A stretch of DNA of 64,000 nucleotides from assembly GCA_020073465.1 (NCBI GenBank), contig JAIQFC010000013.1, forward strand, positions 62,001 through 126,000, in the 5' to 3' direction. The notes beneath the pieces were generated by a model. That model was not told the DNA's origin, did no database searches, and was given only the letters and a program-made list of their open reading frames with translations. The DNA is from Terriglobia bacterium (GTDB taxonomy: Bacteria > Acidobacteriota > Terriglobia > Terriglobales > Acidobacteriaceae). Position 1 is the first letter of the stretch. The number at the start of each line of letters is the position of its first letter. Shown here one piece after another: positions 1 to 9,185 of this stretch. A program made the position numbers and the translations under genes.

Positions 1-234
1 ACACAGCATTCCACGACTACCAGTCTCACGGTTCAATGAAAGGTGGCTCGTTCCGAGATTTGGGGAGCATGAGAAGTGGGCGTAAGCATGAGAAGTGGGC
101 GTCTTCGTGTATGCTCCGTGCGTCTGTTTACATAGCTGATAGCTTCTACGTTGCCGCGAAGGATTGCCGCACTGGAATCGATGAGTGGTAGAGCCAGGGC
201 TTAGCGGATCACGCCTAACGCCTTCCCAACCAAA
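1..234. other. Gene-free left edge
   Basis: No coding region is supported here. The only visible structure is a tandem duplication of an 18-base unit at 66-83 and 85-102. The neighbouring minus-strand gene ends at 235, so this stretch lies downstream of it and may hold its transcript end, but I see no clear hairpin with a T tract. Confidence 0.4.
66..102. repeat. 18-bp tandem duplication
   Basis: The unit AGCATGAGAAGTGGGCGT occurs twice in direct orientation, at 66-83 and 85-102, separated by a single A. Both copies are identical. There is no third copy and no coding frame across it. It may be a replication-slippage product or a pair of binding sites; function is unknown. Confidence 0.8.
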
Positions 235-990
235 CTACGCGTACAGCGCAGTGCACACCGATACGACTGTGAACATACCGGCAATGAAGCCACGTAGATG
301 GACCCAGTAGCCTCTCGTTTGCACTGAATTCGGGTACTTGAGCAGGAGGTAAGCTGTCACGCCGAAGAACGTGACCAATGACGCCCAGACTGGGCGGCCC
401 AGAAAAATGTGGGCAGGAGTTTGCGGCGCTACTAGCAACCGGTAGGGCGTCGCAATCAGCACGATGAGAATCAGGGCGTAGGCGAGTGTAGCTAGGGTCT
501 CGGCTCCCAGCGGACGATGACCAAATCGGCGCAAAAGAACCTCTCTGACCCCCGGGAAAACGACGTCATGCACTCCGAACAGGACAACATACGCAATGGC
601 ACCTCCGGCCAGAGCGAAGACCGCGCCATGGAGGTGATTGCTGGACACCACGGTCTTAGCGGTTGCGGATTGATACAGCAGAGGCACGGTTAACGCAGGC
701 ACCGTCAAGGACAGCGACATCACTACGGCGCGAAAGCCCTTGGGAGTCTTACCTGTGGCATAGTCCCAGCCCAAGACCCTTTCGAGGCCAGCCCAAAGCA
801 GGCCGTGCGCGATGAGGGTCAAAATGGACAGGTGCAGAAGCATGTTCAATCGCTCCGCCGTCGTTAGGGGAGCCCAGGCTGGCGCGTACTGCCCGATACC
901 CTTAAGCAACGGCATTCCAGTAAGCACCAGGCCGAAGATGCTGCTGATGCCGCTGACTTGATTGAACAGCGAATTGGAATTTGAGCCCAT
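235..990 (-). CDS. Multi-pass membrane protein of unknown function
   Basis: A 251-residue protein of about six hydrophobic segments (near residues 12-30, 50-70, 88-106, 122-142, 165-187 and 200-216) joined by short polar loops. I do not recognise a catalytic motif or a named family. His residues lie near the membrane borders (H53, H62, H119), which could bind metal or haem, but this is only a possibility. It lies 89 nt downstream of galT on the same strand and could be co-transcribed with it. The ATG at 990 opens the first hydrophobic segment after a short polar tail, so the start is reasonable. Confidence 0.6.
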   Translation of the reverse strand: MGSNSNSLFNQVSGISSIFGLVLTGMPLLKGIGQYAPAWAPLTTAERLNMLLHLSILTLIAHGLLWAGLERVLGWDYATGKTPKGFRAVVMSLSLTVPALTVPLLYQSATAKTVVSSNHLHGAVFALAGGAIAYVVLFGVHDVVFPGVREVLLRRFGHRPLGAETLATLAYALILIVLIATPYRLLVAPQTPAHIFLGRPVWASLVTFFGVTAYLLLKYPNSVQTRGYWVHLRGFIAGMFTVVSVCTALYA

Positions 991-1078
991 TGTCTTGAGA
1001 GCTGCCGTCAGCCTCCGCCTGATTGTAGCGCCTGCCGCTCTCCAAGAAGAACAGGATACAAGGCAGCCCTGATAGCTC

Positions 1079-2107
1079 CTAACTTCCCGCTAGGGCTTGC
1101 AATCGTTCCGCCGCAATTTCCGGCGTAATGTCGCGCTGTGGCGTGCCCAGCATTTCAAATCCCACCATGTATTTGCGAATAGTCGCCGAGCGCAGGAGCG
1201 GCGGATAGAAGTGCGCGTGGAAGTGCCATTCCGGATGCTCCACACCGTCGGTCGGAGACTGGTGAAATCCCATGGAATAAGGGAAGGGAACGTCGAAAAC
1301 TTTGTCGTAAGTGGAAGTCACCCGCTTCAGGATTTCGCTTAGCGCAGTTACATCCCTCTCCCTGAACTCCAACATGCTTCCCAGGTGTCGGCGGCTGCAG
1401 ACCAGCACTTCAAAGGGCCAGACCGCCCAGAAAGGAACGACGGCCACAAAGCCTTCGTTCTGGCAAACCAGGCGGACTTTTTCCCGCGATTCCAGCGCCA
1501 CGTAATCGCACAGCAGGCAACTGCCGCTCGACTTCGAATAAGAGCGCTGGCACGCCAGTTCTTTGGCGGGGGCTTCAGGAATGGAGGACGTTGCCCAGAT
1601 CTGGCAATGCGGATGCGGATTGCTCGCTCCCATCATCGCTCCGCGATTCTCGAAAATCTGCACGTGATTGATGACGTCGAGAGCGCCCAGTTCGCGGAAC
1701 TGGCCCGTCCACGTGCGTACCACGACCTCGATCTCATTCGGCTGCATGGTAGAAAGAGTGAGGTTGTGGCGCGGAGAAAAGCAGATGACGCGGCAATGTC
1801 CGAGCTCGGTCTCAGCTACAATAAGTCTCCTGTTATCAATGTCTAACCTGCCTTTATGGATATCCGACTTTAAGGCTGCAAAATCATTCTCGAAGACGAA
1901 GGTAGCCGGGTAGGCGGGATTCCGCACTCCGCCAGCGCGCGTGTTGCCGGGACACAGGTAGCAGTCGGGATCGTAATCCGGTTCGGCCGTAGCTGGCAGC
2001 TTCGTTGTCTCTCCCTGCCAGGGACGCGCGGCACGATGAGGGGAGACCAGCACCCACTCGTTGGTCAGCGGATTGAGTCTTCTGTGCGGATCTTCGTTCA
2101 GCTTCAA
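1079..2107 (-). CDS. galT: Galactose-1-phosphate uridylyltransferase
   Basis: Predicted to exchange UMP between UDP-glucose and galactose-1-phosphate in the Leloir pathway (cytosolic). At 342 residues it has normal family length. The zinc-site CxxC is C49/C52 (motif CYLC), and the active-site triad HPH occupies residues 165-167, with His167 as the expected uridylylated nucleophile. It is followed by Cys168 where most family members have Gly. A second His-rich segment (HFHAHFY) near residue 295 fits the C-terminal domain. No galK or galE is adjacent; instead a gluconokinase and a sugar-acid type MFS transporter diverge from it across a 111-nt gap. Confidence 0.93.
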   Translation of the reverse strand: MKLNEDPHRRLNPLTNEWVLVSPHRAARPWQGETTKLPATAEPDYDPDCYLCPGNTRAGGVRNPAYPATFVFENDFAALKSDIHKGRLDIDNRRLIVAETELGHCRVICFSPRHNLTLSTMQPNEIEVVVRTWTGQFRELGALDVINHVQIFENRGAMMGASNPHPHCQIWATSSIPEAPAKELACQRSYSKSSGSCLLCDYVALESREKVRLVCQNEGFVAVVPFWAVWPFEVLVCSRRHLGSMLEFRERDVTALSEILKRVTSTYDKVFDVPFPYSMGFHQSPTDGVEHPEWHFHAHFYPPLLRSATIRKYMVGFEMLGTPQRDITPEIAAERLQALAGS

Positions 2108-2218
2108 CTTGCAGCCTCGCGTGAGCCGGAGCCCTTACCTTCAACAGGCTCAAGCTGGCATGATAGCCGATTGCGGTCTCGTATATTGATTCAAGGTTCG
2201 CTCTTTCGAGTTCCTCCT

Positions 2219-2704
2219 ATGATCTTAATCGTGATGGGAGTTGTCGGCGCCGGGAAGACGACGGTCGGGCGACTGCTGGCGCAGGAACTCGGCTGGCAGT
2301 TTGCCGATGCCGATGATTTCCATCTCCCTGCCAACATCGAAAGAATCCGGCGCGGAATTCCGCTCAGTGATGATGATCGCAGGCCGTGGCTTGGCCGTCT
2401 TCGAGAATTCCTACTGGATTGTTCCACTCGTCGATGCGACTTGGTCCTGGCGTGCTCGGCGCTGAAGCAGAGCTATCGTCAGGAGTTGCAGATCGGGCCG
2501 GAAGTGCGATTCGTGTACCTGAAGGGAAGAGCCGACCTGATTGCCGGGCGTTTGCGATCGCGACAGGGCCATTTTGCAGACGAGCAGATTCTCGCCAGCC
2601 AGTTCTCAGAGCTGGAAGAGCCGGAAGGGGCTATCACTGTCGAAATTGTCGACTCGCCCACCGAAATCGTTGGCGATATCCGAAGACAGCTCAGTTTGGC
2701 GTAG
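2219..2704 (+). CDS. gntK: Gluconokinase
   Basis: A 161-residue P-loop kinase that should phosphorylate D-gluconate to 6-phosphogluconate, feeding the pentose phosphate or Entner-Doudoroff routes. The Walker A motif GVVGAGKT is at residues 7-14, followed by the family signature DADDFH near residue 32 and a late HFA segment. I chose the ATG at 2219 because the P-loop strand begins directly after it and family length is 160-175. An upstream in-frame ATG would add 61 residues with no similarity to the family. Eighteen nucleotides separate it from the following transporter gene, so the two are probably one operon. Confidence 0.9.
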   Translation: MILIVMGVVGAGKTTVGRLLAQELGWQFADADDFHLPANIERIRRGIPLSDDDRRPWLGRLREFLLDCSTRRCDLVLACSALKQSYRQELQIGPEVRFVYLKGRADLIAGRLRSRQGHFADEQILASQFSELEEPEGAITVEIVDSPTEIVGDIRRQLSLA

Positions 2705-2721
2705 AATCCTCGCTCGTGTAA

Positions 2722-4059
2722 GTGCGCACCGGAAACCCATTGCAGAGCTCCTCCCAACTGACCCTCGAGTCCTCGGTCGTTTCGCGGCTGATGTGGCGGC
2801 TGATGCCGTTTCTATTCCTGCTCTATATCGTCGCCTATCTGGACCGCATCAACGTGAGCTTCGCCATTCTGCAGATGCGGGAGCAGCTTCACCTGACCGA
2901 CCGTGTTTACGGGCGAGCCGCGGGGATGTTTTTCGCGGGCTACTTCTTTTTCCAGGTGCCCAGCAATCTGGTTCTGGAGAAAGTCGGTGTACGGCGCTGG
3001 ATCGCCGGACTGATGGTGGTTTGGGGCCTGATCTCATGCTCGATGATTTTCATTCGCGGGCCGGTCAGCTTCTATACGTTGCGCTTCCTGCTGGGCGCGG
3101 CGGAAGCCGGGTTTTTCCCGGGCATGATTCTGTACCTCAGGCGCTGGTTCCCGGCCAACGCGCGGGCCCGGGCCGTAGCCTGGTTCATGACGGCCAATCC
3201 CCTGGCCGGTGTCGTAGGCAGTCCGATTTCAGGTGCGTTGCTGGGAATGCACGGCGGCGGGCTCTCTGGATGGCAGTGGCTATTCCTTATGGAAGGGCTG
3301 CCGGCGATTCTGCTTGGAACGGCGGTGTACTGGGTGTTGGCGGATACTCCGGCAAACGCGAAGTGGCTCTCTGAGAAGCAGCGTAGCTGGCTTGTTGACG
3401 AACTGGAGAGTGAGCGTCGGGCAAATGCAGGAGGGGAGAAAGGATCGATTTGGTCGGTGCTGGCCAGCCCAAGAGTGTGGTTGCTGTCGCTGGTATATTT
3501 CGGCATCCCCGCCTGCATGTATGGGGTGACGCTGTGGCTGCCGACGGCGATCCGCAGTTTGTCGGGACTCAGCAACTTCCACATCGGCGTGGTGGCGGCA
3601 TTTCCATACCTGGTCACGGCCATCGCCATGGTGCTGGTGGGCACGCATTCCGATCGCTCCGGCGAACGGCGGTGGCATACGGCGCTGTCCGGATTGATCG
3701 GCGCGCTGGCGTTGGCGGTGGCAGCCTATGGGCGAGTCTCCATCGTGGTGATCGCCGGGATGAGCTTGGGGATGTTGGGCGCGGAGGCTATGGTGGGACC
3801 TTTCTGGGCCATGGCCACCGCGCGCATGAGCGGCGTGGCCGCGGCGACGAGTATTGCCGTGATTAACTCCATCGGGAACCTCGGAGGGTATTTCGGTCCT
3901 TATATCATTGGTTTCGCGCGATCCGGCGATGGAGGGTTTCGCGGGGGACTGTTGGCGATTGGAGCGGTTCTAGCCGTGAGTGGGTGCCTGGCGCTGGTGG
4001 GCGGAGCGCGGCCGGAACGATCACTTCTTCCGGCTCGAATCTCCACTCGGCCAGAATGA
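2722..4059 (+). CDS. MFS transporter, anion:cation symporter (ACS) type
   Basis: A 445-residue, 12-helix major facilitator. The first helix carries LYIVAYLDRINVSFA, the ACS-family signature (Asp/Arg in TM1 followed by an asparagine), and the segment after TM2 has RR W. ACS members import carboxylate sugars such as galactonate, gluconate, glucarate or tartrate as proton symporters. The gluconokinase directly upstream makes gluconate or a related aldonate a sensible substrate, but that is inferred from context. The start is a GTG at 2722, which is the first start codon before TM1. Confidence 0.85.
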   Translation: MRTGNPLQSSSQLTLESSVVSRLMWRLMPFLFLLYIVAYLDRINVSFAILQMREQLHLTDRVYGRAAGMFFAGYFFFQVPSNLVLEKVGVRRWIAGLMVVWGLISCSMIFIRGPVSFYTLRFLLGAAEAGFFPGMILYLRRWFPANARARAVAWFMTANPLAGVVGSPISGALLGMHGGGLSGWQWLFLMEGLPAILLGTAVYWVLADTPANAKWLSEKQRSWLVDELESERRANAGGEKGSIWSVLASPRVWLLSLVYFGIPACMYGVTLWLPTAIRSLSGLSNFHIGVVAAFPYLVTAIAMVLVGTHSDRSGERRWHTALSGLIGALALAVAAYGRVSIVVIAGMSLGMLGAEAMVGPFWAMATARMSGVAAATSIAVINSIGNLGGYFGPYIIGFARSGDGGFRGGLLAIGAVLAVSGCLALVGGARPERSLLPARISTRPE

Positions 4060-4188
4060 CTGCGCCACTACTCCCACAATCATGACGAGGAACCCAACCG
4101 CCAAAGATCTGGAGTAGAACTCCAGAGCCTTCCGGTCGGCCGGAATCCGCTTCCTGAGCCCTTTGGCAGCGCGACCCTGCAAAGCCAA
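4021..4188 (-). CDS. Possible small single-pass membrane protein
   Basis: A 55-residue reading frame from a TTG, ending tail-to-tail over the last 39 nt of the transporter gene. Its C-terminal half has a basic/amphipathic stretch (RKRIPADRKALEF) followed by one convincing hydrophobic helix (LAVGFLVMIVGVVAQSF) and a short basic tail. The frame stays open farther upstream, to 4602, but that part is antisense to the acyl reductase gene and looks non-coding. No strong ribosome site is visible. Small size and no recognised family make this tentative. Confidence 0.3.
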   Translation of the reverse strand: MALQGRAAKGLRKRIPADRKALEFYSRSLAVGFLVMIVGVVAQSFWPSGDSSRKK

Positions 4189-4230
4189 AGGAACTAAAAG
4201 GGTTACTGGGCTATACCTCAAACGCAACGC

Positions 4231-4242
4231 ATTGTTTACAAT
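4231..4242. promoter_or_regulatory. Operator-like palindrome upstream of the lipid-type cluster
   Basis: ATTGTTTACAAT is a perfect inverted repeat (ATTGT/ACAAT, 2-nt spacer) in the locally AT-rich gap between the transporter gene and the acyl reductase. It sits about 55 nt before the proposed TTG start of the first cluster gene, a position suited to a repressor or activator site. No cognate regulator is encoded nearby. Confidence 0.3.
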
Positions 4243-4297
4243 AAGAGCTTCGTCCGTCCTGCTACTGCGGATCCCATTCAGACGGACGAACAGCATT

Positions 4298-6637
4298 TTG
4301 GAAACGTCAAACCACAATTCCAGCACGTCCCCCTGCGTGTACTGGCGGGTGGAAGGCAGCCTTCTCGACCTGACCGTGGTCCGGCCGGTGGCGTTCTTCA
4401 CCTGGAACGCCCAGACGTTTTCGGAACGCTTCCGAAGGCGTGGACTGATTTTCCTGATGGCCCTTCTGCGGCCATTCCTGTACTCGACCAACCGCAAGTT
4501 TGCCACCCGGGTGGTGCACACCGCATTGCGCGGAGTGACCCGCGACCGCCTCGACTTGCTGGGCGAAGAATATTTCCAATACAAGCTTTTGCCGCGTCTC
4601 AAGGCCCGCGGCGTACAGAAGGTGCAGGAACTTCTGCAAGCAGGCGCGGACGTGGTGCTGGTGAGCCAGGGACTGGATCACATTATGCGTCCTCTGGCGC
4701 AGCATCTGGGTGTGAAGCGTGTGGTGGCAAACCGGCTGGAGTTTCGTGACGGAGTGGCAACGGGGAGGCTGCTGGAGCCGGTAATCCGGCCGCGCGGAGC
4801 ATTCGCGCTGATCCGCGAACAGAATCCAGATGGCCGGCGGGCTCCGAAGACCCTGGCACGGCACCTCGATATTTCAGTCGAGACTCTGCGCGCGGCAGTG
4901 ATACCCGCGAAGCGGCAGGGGTCGGCTCCGGCGCGTCCGATTGTGCATTTTGACGGGCATCGGCAGGCGCGCGACTTCTCCGTACGGCGGGCGTTCGCCG
5001 GCAAGCACGTGATGCTAATCGGAGTGACCGGCTTTATCGGTAAGGTGTGGCTGGCAAAGACGCTGCTCGATTTGCCGGAGGTAGGGCGAATCTATCTGCT
5101 GATCCGGCGGCAGAAGTCGAATCCGGCGGATCGCCGCTTCGAGAAGATGGTCGAAGAGTCCCCGGTTTTCGATCCCTTGTTTGAGCGCTACGGGTCGGAG
5201 TTTCCCGACTTCCTGCGCGAGAAGGTGGAAGTGGTCGAGGGCGATGTAACCCAGCCCGGTTTGGGCCTGGTCCCAGAGATGGAGCGGCACCTGCAGAAGA
5301 ATCTGGATCTCATCATCAACAGCTCAGGCCTTACCGATTTCAATCCCGACCTGCGCGACGCGCTGGCGACCAATACCGACGCTCCTCTCAACCTGCTGGA
5401 GTTTGTGCGTACCTCGGATCATGCGGGGCTACTGCATCTTTCCACGTGTTACGTAGCCGGCGAGCATGACGGGCGGGTGGGCGAAAAGCTCATCCCGAAC
5501 TACAATCCGCGCCGCTTGCCGGATTTCGACGCAGAGCAGGAGTGGCACGCTCTGCACGAATTGGTGAAGCAAGGCGAGCAAAAGGCCGACTCCCAGGAGA
5601 TCAACGCAGAGCTGAGGCAACAAGCGCTGGGCAAAGAGCATGCAGCCAAGGACCTGCAGGGAGCCGCTCTTGAGAACCAGATTCGCAAGAACAAGATCCG
5701 CTGGATCAAGACCTACCTGACCGAAGCCGGGACGAAGCGAGCGCGGGAACTCGGATGGCCGAACACCTACACGCTGACCAAAAGCCTTGCGGAGTCGCTC
5801 ATCGCGAAGCGTGGAGGGGGACTGCCGATCGCGGTAGTGCGTCCCGCGATCGTCGAGACTTCTGTCGCCGAACCGTTCTCCGGATGGAACGAAGGCATCA
5901 ACACCTCAGCCTCGCTCTCTTATCTGTTGGGAACGTACTTCCGTCAGCTGCCTTCCAACGAAAGCAAGCGCCTCGACATCATTCCGGTCGACGCGGTGTG
6001 TAGCGGGATGACGCTGATTGCCGCTGCGGTGATGGAGCGCAGGCATGACCCTCTATACCAGTTGGCGACTTCTGTGACGAACCCTTGCGACATGGGGCGG
6101 TCCATCGAGTTGACGTCGCTGGCGCACCGCAAACATTACCGCGCGCAGGAAGGGCTGGAATCGTGGCTACGGCTGAGGTTCGATGCCATTCCGGTTTCTA
6201 AGACACGCTACAACCGCATGTCGGCGCCGGCGCAGAAGGCGATCGTGAAGTCGATTCAGCGCATCATGGCGCCTCTGCCGCTGAAGAAGACTCCGCTGGT
6301 GAAGGCCGAGCGCAACCTCGAGCGGGTGGAGAAGCTGATCCAACTGTTCGAGCCTTTCATCCTTTTGAACGAGCACGATTTTGCGGCTGACAACGTGGAG
6401 AAGCTCTCCTATGCTCTCGTTCCCGGGGAACGGGAGGAGTTCGGGTATGACACACGGTCTCTCGACTGGTGGGAGTACTGGATCAACATCCACATTCCAG
6501 CTCTGCGAAAATGGACCTATCCGCTCATCGAAGGCCGGCCGCTGGAAGCACGGCCGCCTCGGAATTTTCAACTCGCACCGGCAAACGGTGAAGCCGTTCG
6601 GACCGGCACCAACGGAGCCACGTGGCGATATTCCTGA
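4298..6637 (+). CDS. Fatty acyl reductase with N-terminal pseudo-HAD domain
   Basis: About 779 residues in three parts. Residues ~12-200 resemble an HAD-IB phosphatase, but motif I reads RVEGS at 17-21 where active enzymes have DxDGT, and the metal-binding motif IV (GDSxxD) is absent, so it is probably catalytically dead. Residues ~240-560 form an NAD(P)-binding male-sterility/FAR domain with GVTGFIG at 242-248, Ser in LSTCY at 381-385 and the YTLTK catalytic pair (Y491, K495). The last ~190 residues match the FAR C-terminal domain. FAR enzymes reduce fatty acyl-CoA or acyl-ACP to aldehyde or alcohol. The TTG at 4298 is chosen because homology begins a few residues later; an ATG at 4163 would add 45 unlikely residues. 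It overlaps the next gene by 16 nt. Confidence 0.8.
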   Translation: METSNHNSSTSPCVYWRVEGSLLDLTVVRPVAFFTWNAQTFSERFRRRGLIFLMALLRPFLYSTNRKFATRVVHTALRGVTRDRLDLLGEEYFQYKLLPRLKARGVQKVQELLQAGADVVLVSQGLDHIMRPLAQHLGVKRVVANRLEFRDGVATGRLLEPVIRPRGAFALIREQNPDGRRAPKTLARHLDISVETLRAAVIPAKRQGSAPARPIVHFDGHRQARDFSVRRAFAGKHVMLIGVTGFIGKVWLAKTLLDLPEVGRIYLLIRRQKSNPADRRFEKMVEESPVFDPLFERYGSEFPDFLREKVEVVEGDVTQPGLGLVPEMERHLQKNLDLIINSSGLTDFNPDLRDALATNTDAPLNLLEFVRTSDHAGLLHLSTCYVAGEHDGRVGEKLIPNYNPRRLPDFDAEQEWHALHELVKQGEQKADSQEINAELRQQALGKEHAAKDLQGAALENQIRKNKIRWIKTYLTEAGTKRARELGWPNTYTLTKSLAESLIAKRGGGLPIAVVRPAIVETSVAEPFSGWNEGINTSASLSYLLGTYFRQLPSNESKRLDIIPVDAVCSGMTLIAAAVMERRHDPLYQLATSVTNPCDMGRSIELTSLAHRKHYRAQEGLESWLRLRFDAIPVSKTRYNRMSAPAQKAIVKSIQRIMAPLPLKKTPLVKAERNLERVEKLIQLFEPFILLNEHDFAADNVEKLSYALVPGEREEFGYDTRSLDWWEYWINIHIPALRKWTYPLIEGRPLEARPPRNFQLAPANGEAVRTGTNGATWRYS

Positions 6638-7755
6638 CCGGTTCGACCGGATACATCGGCGCGCACGTTGCCGCCAATCTGCTGGAAGGTCACGGCGCTG
6701 CGTTGAATCTGCTGGTGCGGGCGCGCGACGCGCGAGACGCGGAGTTGCGACTGTGGCAGGCCCTGCAACTGCACCTGGAGTTTCCGCGCTTTTACGAGTT
6801 CCTCCAGACCCGCGTGCGCGTCTTCCGCGGAGATCTGACCTCGCCCGGCTTCGGCATGGGTCGTGATGAATACGACCGGCTGGTGCACACGACGGATTCC
6901 ATCATCCACTGTGCTGCGTCCTTGAACCGCAAGTCGGAGAAGAGCTGCCTGAATGTGAACCTGCGCGGTACGCTCGAAGTGCTTACGCTGGCCCGGCACG
7001 TTGAGCACTATCATGGACTGCGTCGGTTCAGCCAGGTGAGTACGGTTGCGGTAGCAGGGAAGCGGAGTAACGAAGTGGTGACCGAAGATCGCTCGATCGA
7101 GTGGGACCGTTCCGATTACGATCCTTACGCGCGCACCAAGAAGTTTTGCGAGCACATGATGCGGGTGCTGCTGCCGGACACTCCCAAGACCGTTTTTCGC
7201 CCCAGCATCGTGCTGGGTGACAGCCGCTATCCCGAGACGACGCAGTTCGACATGGTCAAATCGTTTGTCTTCCTGGCGGGCTTGCCAGTGTTGCCGTTCC
7301 GTCCCACCGACAAGATTGATATCGTGAACGTTGATTTCGTGGCTGACGCAATTTCGACCTTGCACCAGAAGGACCAGCCTGGGTACGACACCTATCATCT
7401 TTCTTCGGGGACGGACTCGCAGACCTTCCGTCAGCTGACCACTGCGCTTGCCGCCGCGCAGAACAAGCGTGCGCCCATGTTCATGCCGTTTGCCGAGAAG
7501 CCATTTAGCGGTTCTGTGAATTTTCTGGCTAATCGAAAAGGACCGCTTGGCCATGGGTCGTCGCTGATGAAAGTGTTCATGCCCTACTTGACATGGAACA
7601 CCGTCTTCGACAACAGCAGGGTCACATCCGAGTTGGGGCGCAAGCCGGTTCCGTTTTCGCAATACAGCTTTCCACTGTTGAAGTTCAGCCGCGACAACCA
7701 GTTTCAGTATCGCTATCAACCCTGGCCGCCGGCGGCGGGAGGTAGTGCCGCATGA
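6622..7755 (+). CDS. Extended SDR, thioester-reductase-like
   Basis: A 377-residue NAD(P)-dependent extended short-chain dehydrogenase. The Rossmann motif GSTGYIG is at residues 7-13, the substrate-site Ser lies in the SQVSTV strand, and the catalytic YARTK follows about 30 residues later. This layout is that of the NAD_binding_4/thioester reductase group, which reduces acyl thioesters or modifies nucleotide sugars. It starts inside the 3' end of the acyl reductase gene (16-nt overlap) and its own stop overlaps the next ATG (ATGA), so the three genes are very likely translationally coupled. Whether it acts on a lipid or on a sugar cannot be told from sequence alone. Confidence 0.8.
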   Translation: MAIFLTGSTGYIGAHVAANLLEGHGAALNLLVRARDARDAELRLWQALQLHLEFPRFYEFLQTRVRVFRGDLTSPGFGMGRDEYDRLVHTTDSIIHCAASLNRKSEKSCLNVNLRGTLEVLTLARHVEHYHGLRRFSQVSTVAVAGKRSNEVVTEDRSIEWDRSDYDPYARTKKFCEHMMRVLLPDTPKTVFRPSIVLGDSRYPETTQFDMVKSFVFLAGLPVLPFRPTDKIDIVNVDFVADAISTLHQKDQPGYDTYHLSSGTDSQTFRQLTTALAAAQNKRAPMFMPFAEKPFSGSVNFLANRKGPLGHGSSLMKVFMPYLTWNTVFDNSRVTSELGRKPVPFSQYSFPLLKFSRDNQFQYRYQPWPPAAGGSAA

Positions 7756-9161
7756 TGGACTTCATTCTTGAAGCATGGGTCAGCACTTCGATCGAGCGGG
7801 CCAAGGCGAGTTGGATGCTCGGCGGTGGAAAACGCTGGGAGCCAGGCGAGAAGCTGAAGCTTCTGTTCGCCGGCTACAACGGCACGCGCAATATGGGGTC
7901 GGATGTCCGCGTGGAGGAGATGATGCGGCAGATCCGGCACATTCTGGGCGCCGAGCGCGTGGACTTCAGCGTGATGACTTTCAACTTTGACCGGTCCCGC
8001 GGCTACTTCGAAGGGGCATCCCAGGTTCACCTGCCCGATATCTTTCCTCCGTTTCTGGCGAACGAGGTTCCGAAGCACCACGGCGTCGTGGCCTGCGAAG
8101 GCTCGATGTTCAAGAGCAAGTTTGCCAACGCCCTGGCCACCATGATGATTGGCTCGCTGGGAATCGCCGCGGCACAGAACAAGCTCTCGGTCGGGTACGG
8201 GTCTGAGGCGGGACACATGGATCCTCTGGTGCGGAAGATGTGCGCGAGGTATTGCCGGAACTCATTCGTCATCACCCGCAACGAAGAATCCCGCAGCGTG
8301 CTGCGCGAGCTAGGCGTTCCCACGGAATTGGGCACGGATACGGCATGGACCTTTGAGCCACGCGCAGCCGAGTACGGGCAGAGTGTCTTGCGGCAGGTGG
8401 GCTGGGACGGCCGCACGCCGGTGCTGGTGGTATGTCCGATTAATCCGTTTGAGTGGCCGGTGAAAGCCTCGGTCGCTAAACTTGCTCTCCACAGCCTCAC
8501 GGGGGCCTACAAAGAAAGCCACTACCGCGGTCCGTACTTCCACAACTCAGGTCCCGCGGCAGCACAGGCCTACGAGCGATATTTGACGGCGATTGCGAAC
8601 GCGGTCGATGCCTTCCGCAAGAAACGGAGTGTCTTTGTGATCATGGTCGCCACCGAGCGGCTCGATGCCCGCCCTGCCAATCGCATCTCGGAAAGACTCG
8701 GCGGAGTTCCGGTGCTGACCTCCGACAACTACAACATGTATGAGATCGTGAGCATTCTGCGGGCGTGCCACATAATGGCCTCGTCGCGCTATCACGGCAT
8801 TGTGACCTCGATGCCGGGGCTCGTGCCCTCGGCGGGGATCACCATGGACGAACGCATTCGCAACCTGATGCGCGAGCGCGGGCATGAGGACTTGCTGATG
8901 AATGTGGATGACCCGGATCTCGAGCAGAGACTGCTGGCCGCGCTTGAAAAGCTGGCAACCGAGGGTGAACGCATTGCCGACGGCATCGCCCGCACCGTGG
9001 TAAAGAACCTGAAGGTTATGGGGCGAATGGGCGTCTACTTTGAAGAAGAGCTGCAGCGCCGCTACCCCGAGTTTCCCACGCGCAAAGGGGAGTGGAGTTG
9101 GGAAGATTACCTGCCGCCGATGAATTCTTCGCTGCGGCAGCTGGTTTCTGCTTACAACTGA
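7752..9161 (+). CDS. Polysaccharide pyruvyl transferase family protein
   Basis: A 469-residue member of the WcaK/CsaB-like family, which transfers a pyruvate ketal from phosphoenolpyruvate onto sugars of cell-surface glycans. Near residue 40 it has the N-terminal [11 protein letters not shown] segment typical of the family (G-x-x-N-x-G-D). Residues ~330-350 carry the conserved RYHG motif (SSRYHGIV) expected at the PEP site. It lies between reductases and an acyl ligase, with a 4-nt ATGA overlap to the upstream SDR. This suggests the cluster product is a lipid-linked or lipid-modified glycan, which is inference. Two adjacent ATG codons (7752, 7755) are possible starts. Confidence 0.8.
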   Translation: MMDFILEAWVSTSIERAKASWMLGGGKRWEPGEKLKLLFAGYNGTRNMGSDVRVEEMMRQIRHILGAERVDFSVMTFNFDRSRGYFEGASQVHLPDIFPPFLANEVPKHHGVVACEGSMFKSKFANALATMMIGSLGIAAAQNKLSVGYGSEAGHMDPLVRKMCARYCRNSFVITRNEESRSVLRELGVPTELGTDTAWTFEPRAAEYGQSVLRQVGWDGRTPVLVVCPINPFEWPVKASVAKLALHSLTGAYKESHYRGPYFHNSGPAAAQAYERYLTAIANAVDAFRKKRSVFVIMVATERLDARPANRISERLGGVPVLTSDNYNMYEIVSILRACHIMASSRYHGIVTSMPGLVPSAGITMDERIRNLMRERGHEDLLMNVDDPDLEQRLLAALEKLATEGERIADGIARTVVKNLKVMGRMGVYFEEELQRRYPEFPTRKGEWSWEDYLPPMNSSLRQLVSAYN

Positions 9162-9185
9162 TCCGGCCCGAGCACAACGATAGCT

